DNA from: Gammaproteobacteria bacterium
GTDB taxonomy: Bacteria > Pseudomonadota > Gammaproteobacteria > Pseudomonadales > Azotimanducaceae
DNA length: 42,262 nt
Reading direction: 5' to 3'
NCBI GenBank assembly: GCA_021773555.1
Contig: JAJFKA010000161.1
Span: 1 to 42,262 of the forward strand
Of this stretch, positions 33,041-41,436 are shown in pieces. The notes beneath the pieces were generated by a model. It saw nothing but the letters and a program-made list of their open reading frames with translations, had not been told where the DNA came from and did not search any database. Each line of letters begins with the position of its first letter. Position 1 is the stretch's first letter. The translations under genes were made by a program, and so were the position numbers.

Positions 33041-34717
33041 TCACACCTGGTCGGTTACGGCACCGAGCGATGCGGAACTGACCAGTTTTGCATACTTTGC
33101 GAGTACGCCTCGGTCGGTATAAGCCGGGGGTTTTTGCCAGGTAGTTTTGCGCCGCTCGAGTTCTGCGTCATCAATGTTAACCGTAATCTCACGAGCTTCG
33201 GCGTCGATGGTGATGGAGTCCCCGTCCTCAAGCAGTGCAATAGGCCCGCCATCATAGGCTTCTGGCGTAATGTGTCCGATCACGAATCCCCGGGAACCAC
33301 CGGAAAAACGACCATCAGTAATGAGTGCAACATCACTTGCCAGGTCCCGGCCGCCGATGGCGCTGGTGGGCGACAACATTTCGCGCATACCGGGTCCGCC
33401 CCTCGGACCTTCATAGCGGACAACAACGACATCGCCCTTGACCACTGTGCCATCAAGAATGGCAGCCAGTGCGGCTTCCTCGCCGTGAAAGCAGCGGGCA
33501 GTGCCGCTGAAGTGCAACCCCTCGTGACCTGTAATCTTGGCTACGCTGCCTTCCGGGGCAAGATTACCCCGCAGGATAACCAGATGGCTGTCCTTTTTTA
33601 TCGGATTTGAAAGTGGCCGAATAACCTGCTGGCCATCAGGATACGGTTGAACATGTTCAAGGTTTTCCGCGAGGGTTCTGCCGGTCACCGTCAGACAGTC
33701 ACCATGCAATAAACCGGCCTCCAGCAGGGTTTTCATCAAGGGCTGGATGCCGCCAATCTCGATCAGTTCACTCATTGAATAGTTACCGGCGGGGCGCATG
33801 TCAGCGAGCACTGGCACACGTTGACCGATGCGCGTGAAGTCATCGATAGACAACGGAATTTTCGCCGCATGGGCGATAGCCAGTAAATGTAAAACTGCGT
33901 TGGTGGAGCCTTCCAGCGCAATGGTCAGGGTAATGGCGTTTTCGAATGACTTGATGCTCAGAATATCGGATGGTTTGAGATCGGCTTCGATCAAGCGCAC
34001 CACCGCCTCACCGGCAGCGTGACTGTCCTGCCGCTTAGCGTCTGAAATCGCTTCCTGCGCAGAGGAGTTAGGCAGGGACAACCCCAGTGCCTCGATTGCG
34101 GAGGCCATGGTATTGGCAGTGTACATACCGCCACATGATCCGGGTCCTGGAATTGCAGTGGCTTCGATGTCCTTCAACTCAATGTCTGAAAGTTTACCTG
34201 CAGCGTGCCTGCCAACCGCTTCAAAGACCGAGACGACGTCGCGTCGCTCCTTTCCTGGCTGGATCGTTCCGCCGTAAACAAATACGCTGGGGCGATTGAG
34301 ACGGACCATTGCCATTGCGCAGCCGGGCATATTCTTATCGCAGCCACCAATGGCAACAAAGCCGTCAAATCCCTGGGCACCGACCACCGTTTCAATCGAG
34401 TCTGCGATGACTTCTCTTGAAACCAGCGAGTATCGCATTCCCGGTGATCCCATTGAGATCCCGTCAGATACCGTTATGGTATTAAAGGTAATCGCCTTGG
34501 CGCCAGCATCTTCAACTCCGATGGCGGCCGAGTCAGCCAGGGTATTGATGTGCATATTGCAGGGCGTCAGGTTACTCCAGGTCGACGCAATACCGACCTG
34601 GGGTTTGTCAAAATCTGCATTCTCAAATCCCACCGCGTGCAACATGGCTCTGGCTGCAGCTTTGGAAAGGCCGTCGACAACGAGTGATGAATAGGGACGG
34701 TTCTTCTTGTCTGGCAT
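33041..34717 (-). CDS. ilvD: Dihydroxy-acid dehydratase
   Basis: A 558-residue IlvD/Edd-family iron-sulfur dehydratase, converting 2,3-dihydroxy-isovalerate and 2,3-dihydroxy-3-methylvalerate to the 2-oxoacids of valine and isoleucine synthesis. Cluster ligands lie in LTPCNMH (Cys53), [10 protein letters not shown] and [29 protein letters not shown] near the C-terminus is the other hallmark. Length is typical of the shorter DHAD branch (about 560) rather than the 610-residue enterobacterial IlvD. A sugar-acid dehydratase role is possible but less likely. It is divergent from an amino acid permease gene. Confidence 0.92.
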   Translation of the reverse strand: MPDKKNRPYSSLVVDGLSKAAARAMLHAVGFENADFDKPQVGIASTWSNLTPCNMHINTLADSAAIGVEDAGAKAITFNTITVSDGISMGSPGMRYSLVSREVIADSIETVVGAQGFDGFVAIGGCDKNMPGCAMAMVRLNRPSVFVYGGTIQPGKERRDVVSVFEAVGRHAAGKLSDIELKDIEATAIPGPGSCGGMYTANTMASAIEALGLSLPNSSAQEAISDAKRQDSHAAGEAVVRLIEADLKPSDILSIKSFENAITLTIALEGSTNAVLHLLAIAHAAKIPLSIDDFTRIGQRVPVLADMRPAGNYSMSELIEIGGIQPLMKTLLEAGLLHGDCLTVTGRTLAENLEHVQPYPDGQQVIRPLSNPIKKDSHLVILRGNLAPEGSVAKITGHEGLHFSGTARCFHGEEAALAAILDGTVVKGDVVVVRYEGPRGGPGMREMLSPTSAIGGRDLASDVALITDGRFSGGSRGFVIGHITPEAYDGGPIALLEDGDSITIDAEAREITVNIDDAELERRKTTWQKPPAYTDRGVLAKYAKLVSSASLGAVTDQV

Positions 34718-34779
34718 TTTGTTGCCTCGAATGGACGTGAATTGAGGCCAAGATTACAGCTTTTGATCCGCTAGCGCAT

Positions 34780-34792
34780 TGCCGATTCGGCA
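34780..34792. promoter_or_regulatory. Palindrome between ilvD and the permease gene
   Basis: A perfect 13-bp palindrome, TGCCGA-T-TCGGCA, lies in the 180-bp divergent region between ilvD and the APC permease gene. The size and place suit a regulator-binding site; no regulator gene is adjacent. Confidence 0.3.
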
Positions 34793-34901
34793 TGATTGCG
34801 TTGCAGGATCAGCAACGGGATAATCCCGGCGGCAGTGCGATGTATGTGCTTTGATTTCATCCGTGTTGGATTAGCACGAAAAGGCCAGGTACTTGTTTGT
34901 A

Positions 34902-36302
34902 ATGGTACGAATTAACAATAATGGTAAGGGGCGAGGTCAAGTGGAGTCATCGGATAGATTTTCCAGAACACTCGCGAGAAGAGAGGTCATCACGTTGTCA
35001 TTTGGCGCGATGATCGGCTGGAGTTGGGTACTGCTGACGGGTGAGTGGCTCGCGCGCGCCGGATCACTGGGCACGGTCATTGCTTTTGTGATTGGCGGCA
35101 CTGCGGTTGTTTTTATCAGTCTGACTTACGCGGAACTCGCAGCGGCGATGCCGAAGGCCGGAGGTGAGCATGTCTATACCTACCGGGCCCTTGGGCCGAC
35201 AGTGTCATTCATCGCCAGCTGGGCCATTGTGATGGCTTACGTCAGTGTCTGCGTTTTTGAGTCGGCAGCCTTGCCCACAGCGCTTGAATATCTGTTCCCT
35301 GATATGCGGATCGGATTTCTCTGGAAAATACAGGGCGCCGATGTGTACGCCAGTCTTGTTGCTGTAGGTGTGGTGGCGGCTATTGTCATGACACTGATTA
35401 ATTACGTCGGCATACGATTCGCCGCCTTTGTCCAGACTGTCATCACAACCCTGTTTTTTCTGGTTGGAATATCTTTTTTTGTGGGTGCTTTTAGCTTTGA
35501 GCTATCTGGAGATTCAATCCCGCTGTTTCAGCATGGGATCGCGGGCGTCCTGGGTGTACTGGTGATGGTACCTGCGCTGATGGTGGGTTTCGATGTGATC
35601 CCGCAATCGGCCGAAGAAATCAATTTGCCGCCAAGACAGATAGGAACGTTACTGGTGATTTCAGTATCGCTGGCTGCTGCATGGTACATCCTGATCAGTC
35701 TGGCGGTATCTTCGAGCCTTAGCGCCGGGCAACTGGCGAGCGCTGGAATCGCAACGGCCGACGCAACGGCGAGCGTATGGCGAAGCCAGTTGATGGGAAA
35801 TCTGATGATTCTGGCCGGTGTGGGGGGAATATTGACCAGCTGGAACGCCTTTATCATCGGTGGCAGCCGGGTGCTCTTCGCGTTAGCGGAGTCGGGAATG
35901 ATTCCCGGACTATTCGCAGCAATCCATCCCCGCTATCGGACACCCCACGTCGCCATCCTCACCATTGGTGCATTAAGCTGCCTGTCGCCGTTTTTCGGTC
36001 GCACAGTACTGGTCTGGCTGGTCGACGCAGGAAGTTTTTTTATCGTTATTGCCTATGGGCTGGTTGCCTGGGCATTCCTTAAATTACGCAAAACGGAACC
36101 TTCGATGGAACGTCCCTTTAAGGTGAAGTACGGCAGATTCGTTGGTTTTACTGCTCTCGGTTTATCCCTGGGGCTCGGCGTGCTGTATCTGCCTGGTAGT
36201 CCGGCGGCGCTGCTCTGGCCCTACGAATGGGCGATGGTGCTGTTCGGAGTGCTGACGGGACTCGCCTTTTATGTCAATTCCAGGCGACAGCAAAGAAATT
36301 GA
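34902..36302 (+). CDS. APC superfamily amino acid permease
   Basis: A 466-residue inner-membrane transporter with twelve predicted helices, of the amino acid-polyamine-organocation superfamily. SFGAMIGWSWVLLTGEWLA in helix 1 resembles the GxG substrate-binding break, though here it reads MIGWSW; YAELAAAMPKAGGEHVYTYRA between helices 2 and 3 is the APC signature (AELxxxxPxxGGxYxY). NPPRQ-like segment INLPPRQIG follows helix 6. ATG 34902 is preferred over the TTG at 34893. The substrate, probably an amino acid or amine, cannot be specified. Confidence 0.87.
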   Translation: MVRINNNGKGRGQVESSDRFSRTLARREVITLSFGAMIGWSWVLLTGEWLARAGSLGTVIAFVIGGTAVVFISLTYAELAAAMPKAGGEHVYTYRALGPTVSFIASWAIVMAYVSVCVFESAALPTALEYLFPDMRIGFLWKIQGADVYASLVAVGVVAAIVMTLINYVGIRFAAFVQTVITTLFFLVGISFFVGAFSFELSGDSIPLFQHGIAGVLGVLVMVPALMVGFDVIPQSAEEINLPPRQIGTLLVISVSLAAAWYILISLAVSSSLSAGQLASAGIATADATASVWRSQLMGNLMILAGVGGILTSWNAFIIGGSRVLFALAESGMIPGLFAAIHPRYRTPHVAILTIGALSCLSPFFGRTVLVWLVDAGSFFIVIAYGLVAWAFLKLRKTEPSMERPFKVKYGRFVGFTALGLSLGLGVLYLPGSPAALLWPYEWAMVLFGVLTGLAFYVNSRRQQRN

Positions 36303-36390
36303 GAATAATCCGGCGAAGCCTTATCCTAGGCGGGAAGTTTATTGACCGATCACCTGTTACCAACCGTTATCAACAAAAGAGGAAGTTCCC

Positions 36391-37557
36391 ATGGGAGATG
36401 TATATATCGTCGAAGCGTGTCGCAGTGCGATAGGCAAGCGAGGCAAGGGCCTGGCTGGACTCAAGCCCGCTGACCTGCTGGGCGCCGTGCAAAAAGCCGC
36501 GCTTGATCGCAGCGGTATAGCACCGGAGAAGATCGACCAGGTAATTGGTGGCTGTGTTTCACAGGTAGGCGAACAATCCTTTAATATCGCCAGGGTTGCC
36601 TGGCTCTCCCAGGGCTTGCCGCTGGAGGTTGCCTCCACCACAGTGGATTCCCAGTGTGGCTCCAGTCAGCAGGCAACCTCAATGGGCGCATCGATGATCG
36701 CTGCTGGCATGGAAGAAATTGTCATGAGCTGCGGTATCGAAATGATGAGTCGCGTGCCGCTGGGCTCGAACATGAAAGATGGATCACCAATGGGTGAAAG
36801 TTATGCGACTCACTATCAACCCACGAGTCAGTTTATGGGCGCGGCGATGATTGCCGAGGAGTATCAGGTAACGCGAGAGGATACCGACAGATTTGGCCTC
36901 GCCAGCCAGGAGAAGGCAATTCGGGCGTGGGAAGAGGGTCGGTTCATTCGCGAGGTTGTCCCTATCGAGGCACCCGTTCTCAACGAGAAATTTGAGCCAA
37001 CCGGGGAAACCCGGATTATCGACCGAGATGAGGGTCTGCGCGCCACCACGCTCGAGTCATTGCAGGGTTTAAATGCCGTACCCGGCCAGGAAATTCACAC
37101 TGCGGGATCCAGCTCACAGATTTCTGATGGTGCGGCGGCCGTCATCATGGCGTCCGAAAAAGCCTGTAAAGCACTAAACCTTAAACCACGAGCGAAAATT
37201 ATCGCCACGACGCTGGTTGGTGTTGATCCGGTGACAATGTTGAAGGGCCCGATTCCTGCCACACGCAAAGCGCTTGAGCGTGCCGGTCTCAGCGTCGATG
37301 ATATTGATATCTTTGAGGTCAATGAGGCTTTTGCCTCCGTTGTGCTGGCCTGGGAGAAGGATCTGGGTATCGACCCGGAGAAGGTCAATGTCAACGGCGG
37401 GGCCATTGCGCTTGGTCACCCGACCGGCTCAACGGGCGCCAGATTGATTACAACCGCGCTCCACGAACTTGAGCGCCGCAAGGGTCGCTACGCTTTGATC
37501 GCCATGTGTTGTGGCGGCGGATTGGGTACAGGCACAATAATCGAACGCCTCGACTAG
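36391..37557 (+). CDS. Thiolase (acetyl-CoA acetyltransferase family)
   Basis: A 388-residue thiolase that cleaves or forms 3-ketoacyl-CoA. The acyl-accepting Cys89 lies in DSQCGSSQQA, His343 in ALGHPTGSTGAR, and the second Cys373 in MCCGGGLGTGT. NEAFASVVLAWEKDL and NVNGGAIALGHP are typical of the degradative group; a Ser-Gln-rich active site (GSSQQA) recalls thiolases used on bulky or branched substrates such as steroid side chains. It stands between the permease and a convergent P450 gene and ends in a strong hairpin. It fits the beta-oxidation theme of the window. Confidence 0.9.
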   Translation: MGDVYIVEACRSAIGKRGKGLAGLKPADLLGAVQKAALDRSGIAPEKIDQVIGGCVSQVGEQSFNIARVAWLSQGLPLEVASTTVDSQCGSSQQATSMGASMIAAGMEEIVMSCGIEMMSRVPLGSNMKDGSPMGESYATHYQPTSQFMGAAMIAEEYQVTREDTDRFGLASQEKAIRAWEEGRFIREVVPIEAPVLNEKFEPTGETRIIDRDEGLRATTLESLQGLNAVPGQEIHTAGSSSQISDGAAAVIMASEKACKALNLKPRAKIIATTLVGVDPVTMLKGPIPATRKALERAGLSVDDIDIFEVNEAFASVVLAWEKDLGIDPEKVNVNGGAIALGHPTGSTGARLITTALHELERRKGRYALIAMCCGGGLGTGTIIERLD

Positions 37558-37568
37558 TGCACTATCGG

Positions 37569-37598
37569 GCAGAGCAATGACATCGGTCGTTGCTCTGC
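37569..37598. terminator. Long perfect hairpin between thiolase and P450 genes
   Basis: A 13-bp stem (one G-U pair) with arms GCAGAGCAATGAC and GTCGTTGCTCTGC and a 4-nt loop starts 12 nt after the thiolase stop, followed by GCTTTGCG. It lies between convergent genes and could act on both strands, although neither side has a long T-run. Confidence 0.6.
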
Positions 37599-37646
37599 GC
37601 TTTGCGTCCATCTTGCCGGGATGATTTATCCAGGAATCAGCGCATA

Positions 37647-38864
37647 TCAGGATCGGGTGGCAACCCAGAAATAATTCATACCGCGAAAACTGGGCACCGA
37701 TGCGTATTCGAAGCCGCCAGTGCCGTGTTTGATGCCGGGAAACCGCTCCAGTAATGCCAGCACGGCTTCCTGGGCTTCGAGTCTTGCCAGATGAGCACCC
37801 AGACACAGGTGCCGACCGCCACCGAAGGACTGGTGGTGCGTATCCTCGCGTTCAATATCAAACTTGTCCGGGTCAGGGTAGACCGCGCCGTCTCGATTGG
37901 CAGCCGCCAGTGAGGCGAGTAGGGATTCACCTGTGTTCACCGGACAGCCGCTGAGCTCAATGGTCCGATTGGCAATCCGCCCGGAATTAGTCACAGGTGA
38001 ATCGAACCGTAACATTTCTTCGACTGTATTTTTAATCAGCGTTGGATCAGCCTGCAATTTCGCTAGTTGCTCCGGGTGATCAAGCAGTGCCCTGGTCCCG
38101 TTGCCGATTAAATCTGTGGTGGTGACATTTCCAGCAATTAACAGCAGGTTGCACTGCGAGATGATTTCTTCAGCGCTGAGCTTTTCGCCATCCTCTTCGG
38201 CACGGATCATATCGGACAGGAGGTCGCCGCGCAGGTCTTGTCGCCGTTTTTCGATTTCAGCGTAGAAAAATGCATTCAAATCATCCGCCGCGGTTTCCCC
38301 GTTCTTTACTTCGTCCTCTGAAGGAAGCGGATTGAAACTCACTTTAATCAGGAGATCGGACCAGCGTTTGAAGTCGCCATGCATGGCCGGGTCGACGCCG
38401 AGCATCTCGGCGATCACAACAGTCGGGATAGGTCCGGCATAGTCAGCGATTAAATCGAACTCGTCGTCGCTGATTTTCGCCAGCACCCTCTGAATGACTT
38501 CCCGGGTACGCGGTCGCCATTTTTCAACCGCGGCTGGAGTGAATGGCCTGCTAACGAGGGATCGCAGGCGACGATGGTTTGGCTCGTCCATCATTAACAT
38601 TGACGGTTCCTCGTCTCCTGAGCCCAGAAACTCACGGGTGAAGCTGCCGGGATTTGCTTTTCGGGGATCGCTCCAGAGGTCCTTGTCACGCAGAATGTTT
38701 TTTACGTCGTCGTGGCGGGTGTAGATAAATCGCTTAAGCTCGGTATCTTCATGCACCGGCGACTGGTCGCGCAAATTTCGCAGTATACCGTAGGGATCCT
38801 CACGAAAATGTGGATCCAGTGCGGTAATCTCGATTCCCTGAGGCAGGTCTGTGTAGGACATCAT
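37647..38864 (-). CDS. Cytochrome P450 (bacterial class I, second P450)
   Basis: A 405-residue soluble P450. The heme loop FGGGRHLCLGAHLAR contains Cys354; the I-helix reads LLLIAGNVTTTDLIGNG, in which Val takes the position usually held by an acidic residue in AGx(D/E)TT; EEMLRFDSPV is the ExxR region and the N-terminal MMDEPNHRRLR is typical. It is unlike the CYP153 in this window. Its ATG at 38864 overlaps the stop of the selenoprotein gene (ATGATG), so the two are translationally coupled. No ferredoxin partner is nearby. Substrate unknown. Confidence 0.92.
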   Translation of the reverse strand: MMSYTDLPQGIEITALDPHFREDPYGILRNLRDQSPVHEDTELKRFIYTRHDDVKNILRDKDLWSDPRKANPGSFTREFLGSGDEEPSMLMMDEPNHRRLRSLVSRPFTPAAVEKWRPRTREVIQRVLAKISDDEFDLIADYAGPIPTVVIAEMLGVDPAMHGDFKRWSDLLIKVSFNPLPSEDEVKNGETAADDLNAFFYAEIEKRRQDLRGDLLSDMIRAEEDGEKLSAEEIISQCNLLLIAGNVTTTDLIGNGTRALLDHPEQLAKLQADPTLIKNTVEEMLRFDSPVTNSGRIANRTIELSGCPVNTGESLLASLAAANRDGAVYPDPDKFDIEREDTHHQSFGGGRHLCLGAHLARLEAQEAVLALLERFPGIKHGTGGFEYASVPSFRGMNYFWVATRS

Positions 38865-39520
38865 TTAATCTCTAGTTCGGCGATCGCATCACCAAGTTTA
38901 CCGGGATCAAATCCCCAGGGACCCGGTTCGCCCTGGTAGGCGATTTTGCCACCTTTGTTGATCAGGTAGAGTCGATCAGGTAAGGCGCCGTAGGCGCTTG
39001 CAATCCGATCATCGATATCATCAACGACCACTGGCATGCGGATTTTTAAACGCAGTGCGCAGGTGGTGGCGGCATCAAGTCGTGCTTCGTTACTTGTTGG
39101 ATCAGCAAACGCGATTTGCTGTTCTCGATTCATCGAAATCACCCAGCCATCTTCCGGGTGGGCTTCGCGGATGTAAACGACGACAAATTCCACCTGATCC
39201 TTGTGTTGATCCCACAGTTTGTGCAATGGCTCCAACTGAAGCCGAAAGGGGGGTCAGGTGTAAGATCCAAAGATCAGCGCCACAGGTTTTGTACTCGCGA
39301 CCTCGCTGAGATGGAAATGTTTTGTGGTCGCCGCCTCGATGCCGGTGGAATAATCGTAGACCGGGCTTTCGAAGTCGTAACAATCATCACCGGCTTTGAG
39401 GTCTGCGGTGCTGAGCCTCTGATGAACCGGGTCCGCATGAACATCCATGGGGGTTCTTGGTGAATCCTCGGGTGTGATCGCTTTCCAGTCGAATCCTTCG
39501 GGTAGTTTTTTCACCGTCAT
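38861..39520 (-). CDS. Iodothyronine deiodinase-like selenoprotein (in-frame UGA = Sec89)
   Basis: One 219-codon gene read through a single in-frame TGA at 39256-39254; both sides are in the same frame with no frameshift. The protein has a thioredoxin-like fold of the deiodinase family: ALIFGSYT-U89-PPF matches the active site of vertebrate deiodinases (FGSCTUPxF), YIREAHPEDGW matches their YIEEAHxxDGW with the essential His, and DRLYLINKGGKIAYQG plus GPWGFDP match the C-terminal part. The start ATG 39520 has AGGAG 8 nt upstream. Without readthrough the gene would end before the active site. A SECIS-like hairpin follows the UGA. The bacterial substrate is unknown; thiol-dependent dehalogenation or peroxidase-type chemistry is possible. 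Confidence 0.85.
39228..39256 (-). promoter_or_regulatory. SECIS-like hairpin following the UGA codon
   Basis: On the mRNA, the UGA (39256-39254) is followed after 10 nt by a 6-bp stem, GGCUUC with GGAGCC (one U-G pair), around a 4-nt loop AGUU at 39237-39234. Thus 16 nt separate the UGA and the loop, and a G is second in the loop. Both features fit the description of bacterial SECIS elements as I recall it, at the short end of the spacing range. Confidence 0.55.
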
Positions 39521-39692
39521 CGTGGTTTGCTCCTGATAGTGCGCAAAACACAACATAACATGCGCAACGCCTGGCACCCAACACCTGTAGGGTTGCCGGT
39601 ATTTTGTTTCCGGCTGCTGGAATGCTACGGGCGAAGGCGCTATAAAGTGCACCTGTGCAATAGCTGGAATCTAAGGTCGAACGGAGCAGTTT

Positions 39693-39959
39693 ATGGCGAA
39701 GAAAAAGCTGGCGAATGAAGCGGAGCTACTCAAAGAAGCGATCCGCCTCGGCATGATTTATGGTGAGAAAAGAGGGGTTGTCGAGTTCGAGGCAACGGAT
39801 TCCGCCCATGAGAAAATAGAATACATCTATCGACTGCTGGTTCATGACCAGCTCATTCAACCGCTGGCCAAGCTGGATGTCAGCCAGAAGGCGATGGCCC
39901 ACAAGTTATCCTTGTGGGCTCACAAACAGCTCCCGGACGATCATCCGTTAAAAGGCTAG
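39693..39959 (+). CDS. DUF5062 family protein
   Basis: An 88-residue cytoplasmic protein resembling the DUF5062 family known from Vibrio and related gammaproteobacteria. The pattern NEAELLKEAIRLGMIYGEKRG, EYIYRLLVHDQLIQPLAK and HKLSLWAHKQLPDDHPL is what I recall for the family. It is predicted all-helical, without membrane segments or Cys. Function unknown. GGAG lies 6 nt before the ATG. It is divergent from the selenoprotein gene across about 170 bp and converges with the nitroreductase gene, ending 9 nt from its stop. Confidence 0.75.
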   Translation: MAKKKLANEAELLKEAIRLGMIYGEKRGVVEFEATDSAHEKIEYIYRLLVHDQLIQPLAKLDVSQKAMAHKLSLWAHKQLPDDHPLKG

Positions 39960-39968
39960 GCTCGCGGC

Positions 39969-40604
39969 TTAGCCTTCCCAGGTATCGAAGCGCATGACTT
40001 CACCAATCGGTTTGCGTGTGACCGGGCCAAACCGACCCAGAGGATAACCCACAGGAATCAGGCAATAGGCCGCCATTGTCTCCGGTAATTTCAGCGTCTC
40101 TGCAACGGCCGCAGGATCGGTGAGTCCGAGTGTCGTTGGGGCCGCACCCAGACCGAGACCGCGTGCCGCCAACAGCAGATTCTGGATGCCTGGCCAGATC
40201 GAGCCTGATCCACTACCGGCCATCGCTGGTGTTACTTTTTGACCAAACTCCATACAGGCGATAATCAGTGCCGGAATCTCGTGCATATGCTCCATTTGCC
40301 AGAGCACCGAATCGAGCATGCGTTTGCGTTTCGCTTCGGGCTGATGGGGCAGGCTCCCGGGATTCTCGATCTGAGGACCGAGATAAGCCTCCACACCTTT
40401 TCTATTCAGGTCTGCCAGCTTTTGTTTGACACCGGGATCACGGACCACGATCCAGCGAGAATTTTGCATGTTTGACCCTGATGGCGCCTGATTCGCGGCA
40501 TCGACCAGCTTCACCAGAAGCTCTTCGGGGACCTCCCGCGTATCCAGGCGGCGCATTGCCCGGCAGTGATATAGCGCGTCAAACAATCCAATCTCGTCAG
40601 TCAT
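39969..40604 (-). CDS. Nitroreductase family flavoprotein
   Basis: A 211-residue FMN-dependent oxidoreductase of the nitroreductase superfamily. The start LYHCRAMRRLDTREVPEELL (R-x-x-R FMN contact), QAPSGSNMQNSRWIVV, SIWPGIQNLLLAARGLGLGAAPTT and IPVGYPLG match the fold in order. Natural substrates in the family range from nitroaromatics and quinones to halogenated phenols, and include the dehydro-F420 reductase domain of FbiB. A link to F420 maturation in this strain is a hypothesis only; the gene is 20 kb from the cluster. It stands alone on the minus strand. Confidence 0.88.
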   Translation of the reverse strand: MTDEIGLFDALYHCRAMRRLDTREVPEELLVKLVDAANQAPSGSNMQNSRWIVVRDPGVKQKLADLNRKGVEAYLGPQIENPGSLPHQPEAKRKRMLDSVLWQMEHMHEIPALIIACMEFGQKVTPAMAGSGSGSIWPGIQNLLLAARGLGLGAAPTTLGLTDPAAVAETLKLPETMAAYCLIPVGYPLGRFGPVTRKPIGEVMRFDTWEG

Positions 40605-40708
40605 TGTGGCTTTTTCCAGAGTTTAAGTTCCGTGAGCATGCTTGAGTGCCCCGTGATTATCAATCCTGTCAGGAAGATGACTGATTAGTCGGGTAGAACT
40701 GGTGTACT

Positions 40709-40748
40709 GTTACCTGGCGGTGCGCGGATTAATCCACGCGCAGGTAAC
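40709..40748. terminator. Hairpin immediately after the TetR stop
   Basis: Perfect 8-bp outer arms GTTACCTG and CAGGTAAC enclose a second inverted repeat with a central GGATTAATCC palindrome and partial GC arms. It begins 1 nt after the tetR stop. No T-run is present, so it may be a terminator of unusual type or a binding site. Confidence 0.4.
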
Positions 40749-40749
40749 T

Positions 40750-41346
40750 TCAATCCGTTTCCAGGGGTTGCACCAGGGTTCGCACGATGTCGACGATCCA
40801 GGTCTCCGCTTCCGCCGGATCATCAATACCCATTTGTTCATGGAAGGCGCGGGTTAACAGCGTTGCAAGCAGAATGCTGGTGAGCACTGGATAGTCACGG
40901 TCGGGTAGCATCTTCGCGTTCACCTTCTGTAAAAAGAAGCCATTGAGCATACTGTTCAGGCCGAAAGCCTCAAACAACAGATCATGGCTGCCATCACCGT
41001 GACGCCGGAATAGATCGCGGCGACCCGGATGCGTGAGCACGAGTAATACCTGCGGCATAATACTACGCAGATAGTCCAGACCGGCCAGAGCCAGGATGAC
41101 TGTGCCTTCCAGTACGGTTTTGGCGCGCTGACTACGATCCACAGCCGCCTTAAAATCTGCAGGTGGCAGGCGCATGGCTTCAAAGAACAGCGTCTGTTTG
41201 GAGCCAAAGCGCTGGAATAAGACTCCTTCGGACACGCCTGCGTGTTCTGCGATCTTACGAGTCGACGCTGCGATTCCGTCTTCCAGAAATACATCCCGCG
41301 CGGCGCGCAGCAGGTCGCTGTCAGGTTTGTTTTTCTTTCTCGGCAT
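40750..41346 (-). CDS. TetR family transcriptional regulator
   Basis: A 198-residue repressor-type regulator. The N-terminal helix-turn-helix spans about residues 10-50: LLRAARDVFLEDG, then STRKIAEHAGVSEGVLFQRFGSK, the standard TetR recognition region. The C-terminal ligand-binding domain (residues 55-190) is all-helical and variable, so the inducer is not predictable. It is divergent from the sterol desaturase-family gene, with 90 bp between the two starts, and probably controls it and itself. Confidence 0.9.
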   Translation of the reverse strand: MPRKKNKPDSDLLRAARDVFLEDGIAASTRKIAEHAGVSEGVLFQRFGSKQTLFFEAMRLPPADFKAAVDRSQRAKTVLEGTVILALAGLDYLRSIMPQVLLVLTHPGRRDLFRRHGDGSHDLLFEAFGLNSMLNGFFLQKVNAKMLPDRDYPVLTSILLATLLTRAFHEQMGIDDPAEAETWIVDIVRTLVQPLETD

Positions 41347-41372
41347 CGTTTTTTCGTTCCAGGATCCAGAAC

Positions 41373-41401
41373 TTGATCATAGTGGTAAAACGCATTATGC
41401 T
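41373..41401 (+). promoter_or_regulatory. Candidate promoter of the sterol desaturase-family gene
   Basis: TTGATC, 17 nt, TATGCT lies 36 nt before the start at 41437, in the divergent region shared with tetR. Both hexamers match the sigma-70 consensus at four of six positions. The AT-rich stretch after it (41408-41436) could hold the TetR operator; no clear palindrome is seen. Confidence 0.3.
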
Positions 41402-41436
41402 CGCATTTCTATATATAAGTAACTGCTCACATATAA

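Noticed and set aside
33134-33610. 158-residue plus-strand frame inside ilvD
   Set aside because: Antisense shadow of ilvD; no family resemblance.
38861-39652. Two separate genes or a pseudogene split by a stop
   Set aside because: Both parts are in one frame, the only interruption is a TGA, and the TGA falls on the known Sec position of the deiodinase family with a suitable hairpin behind it.
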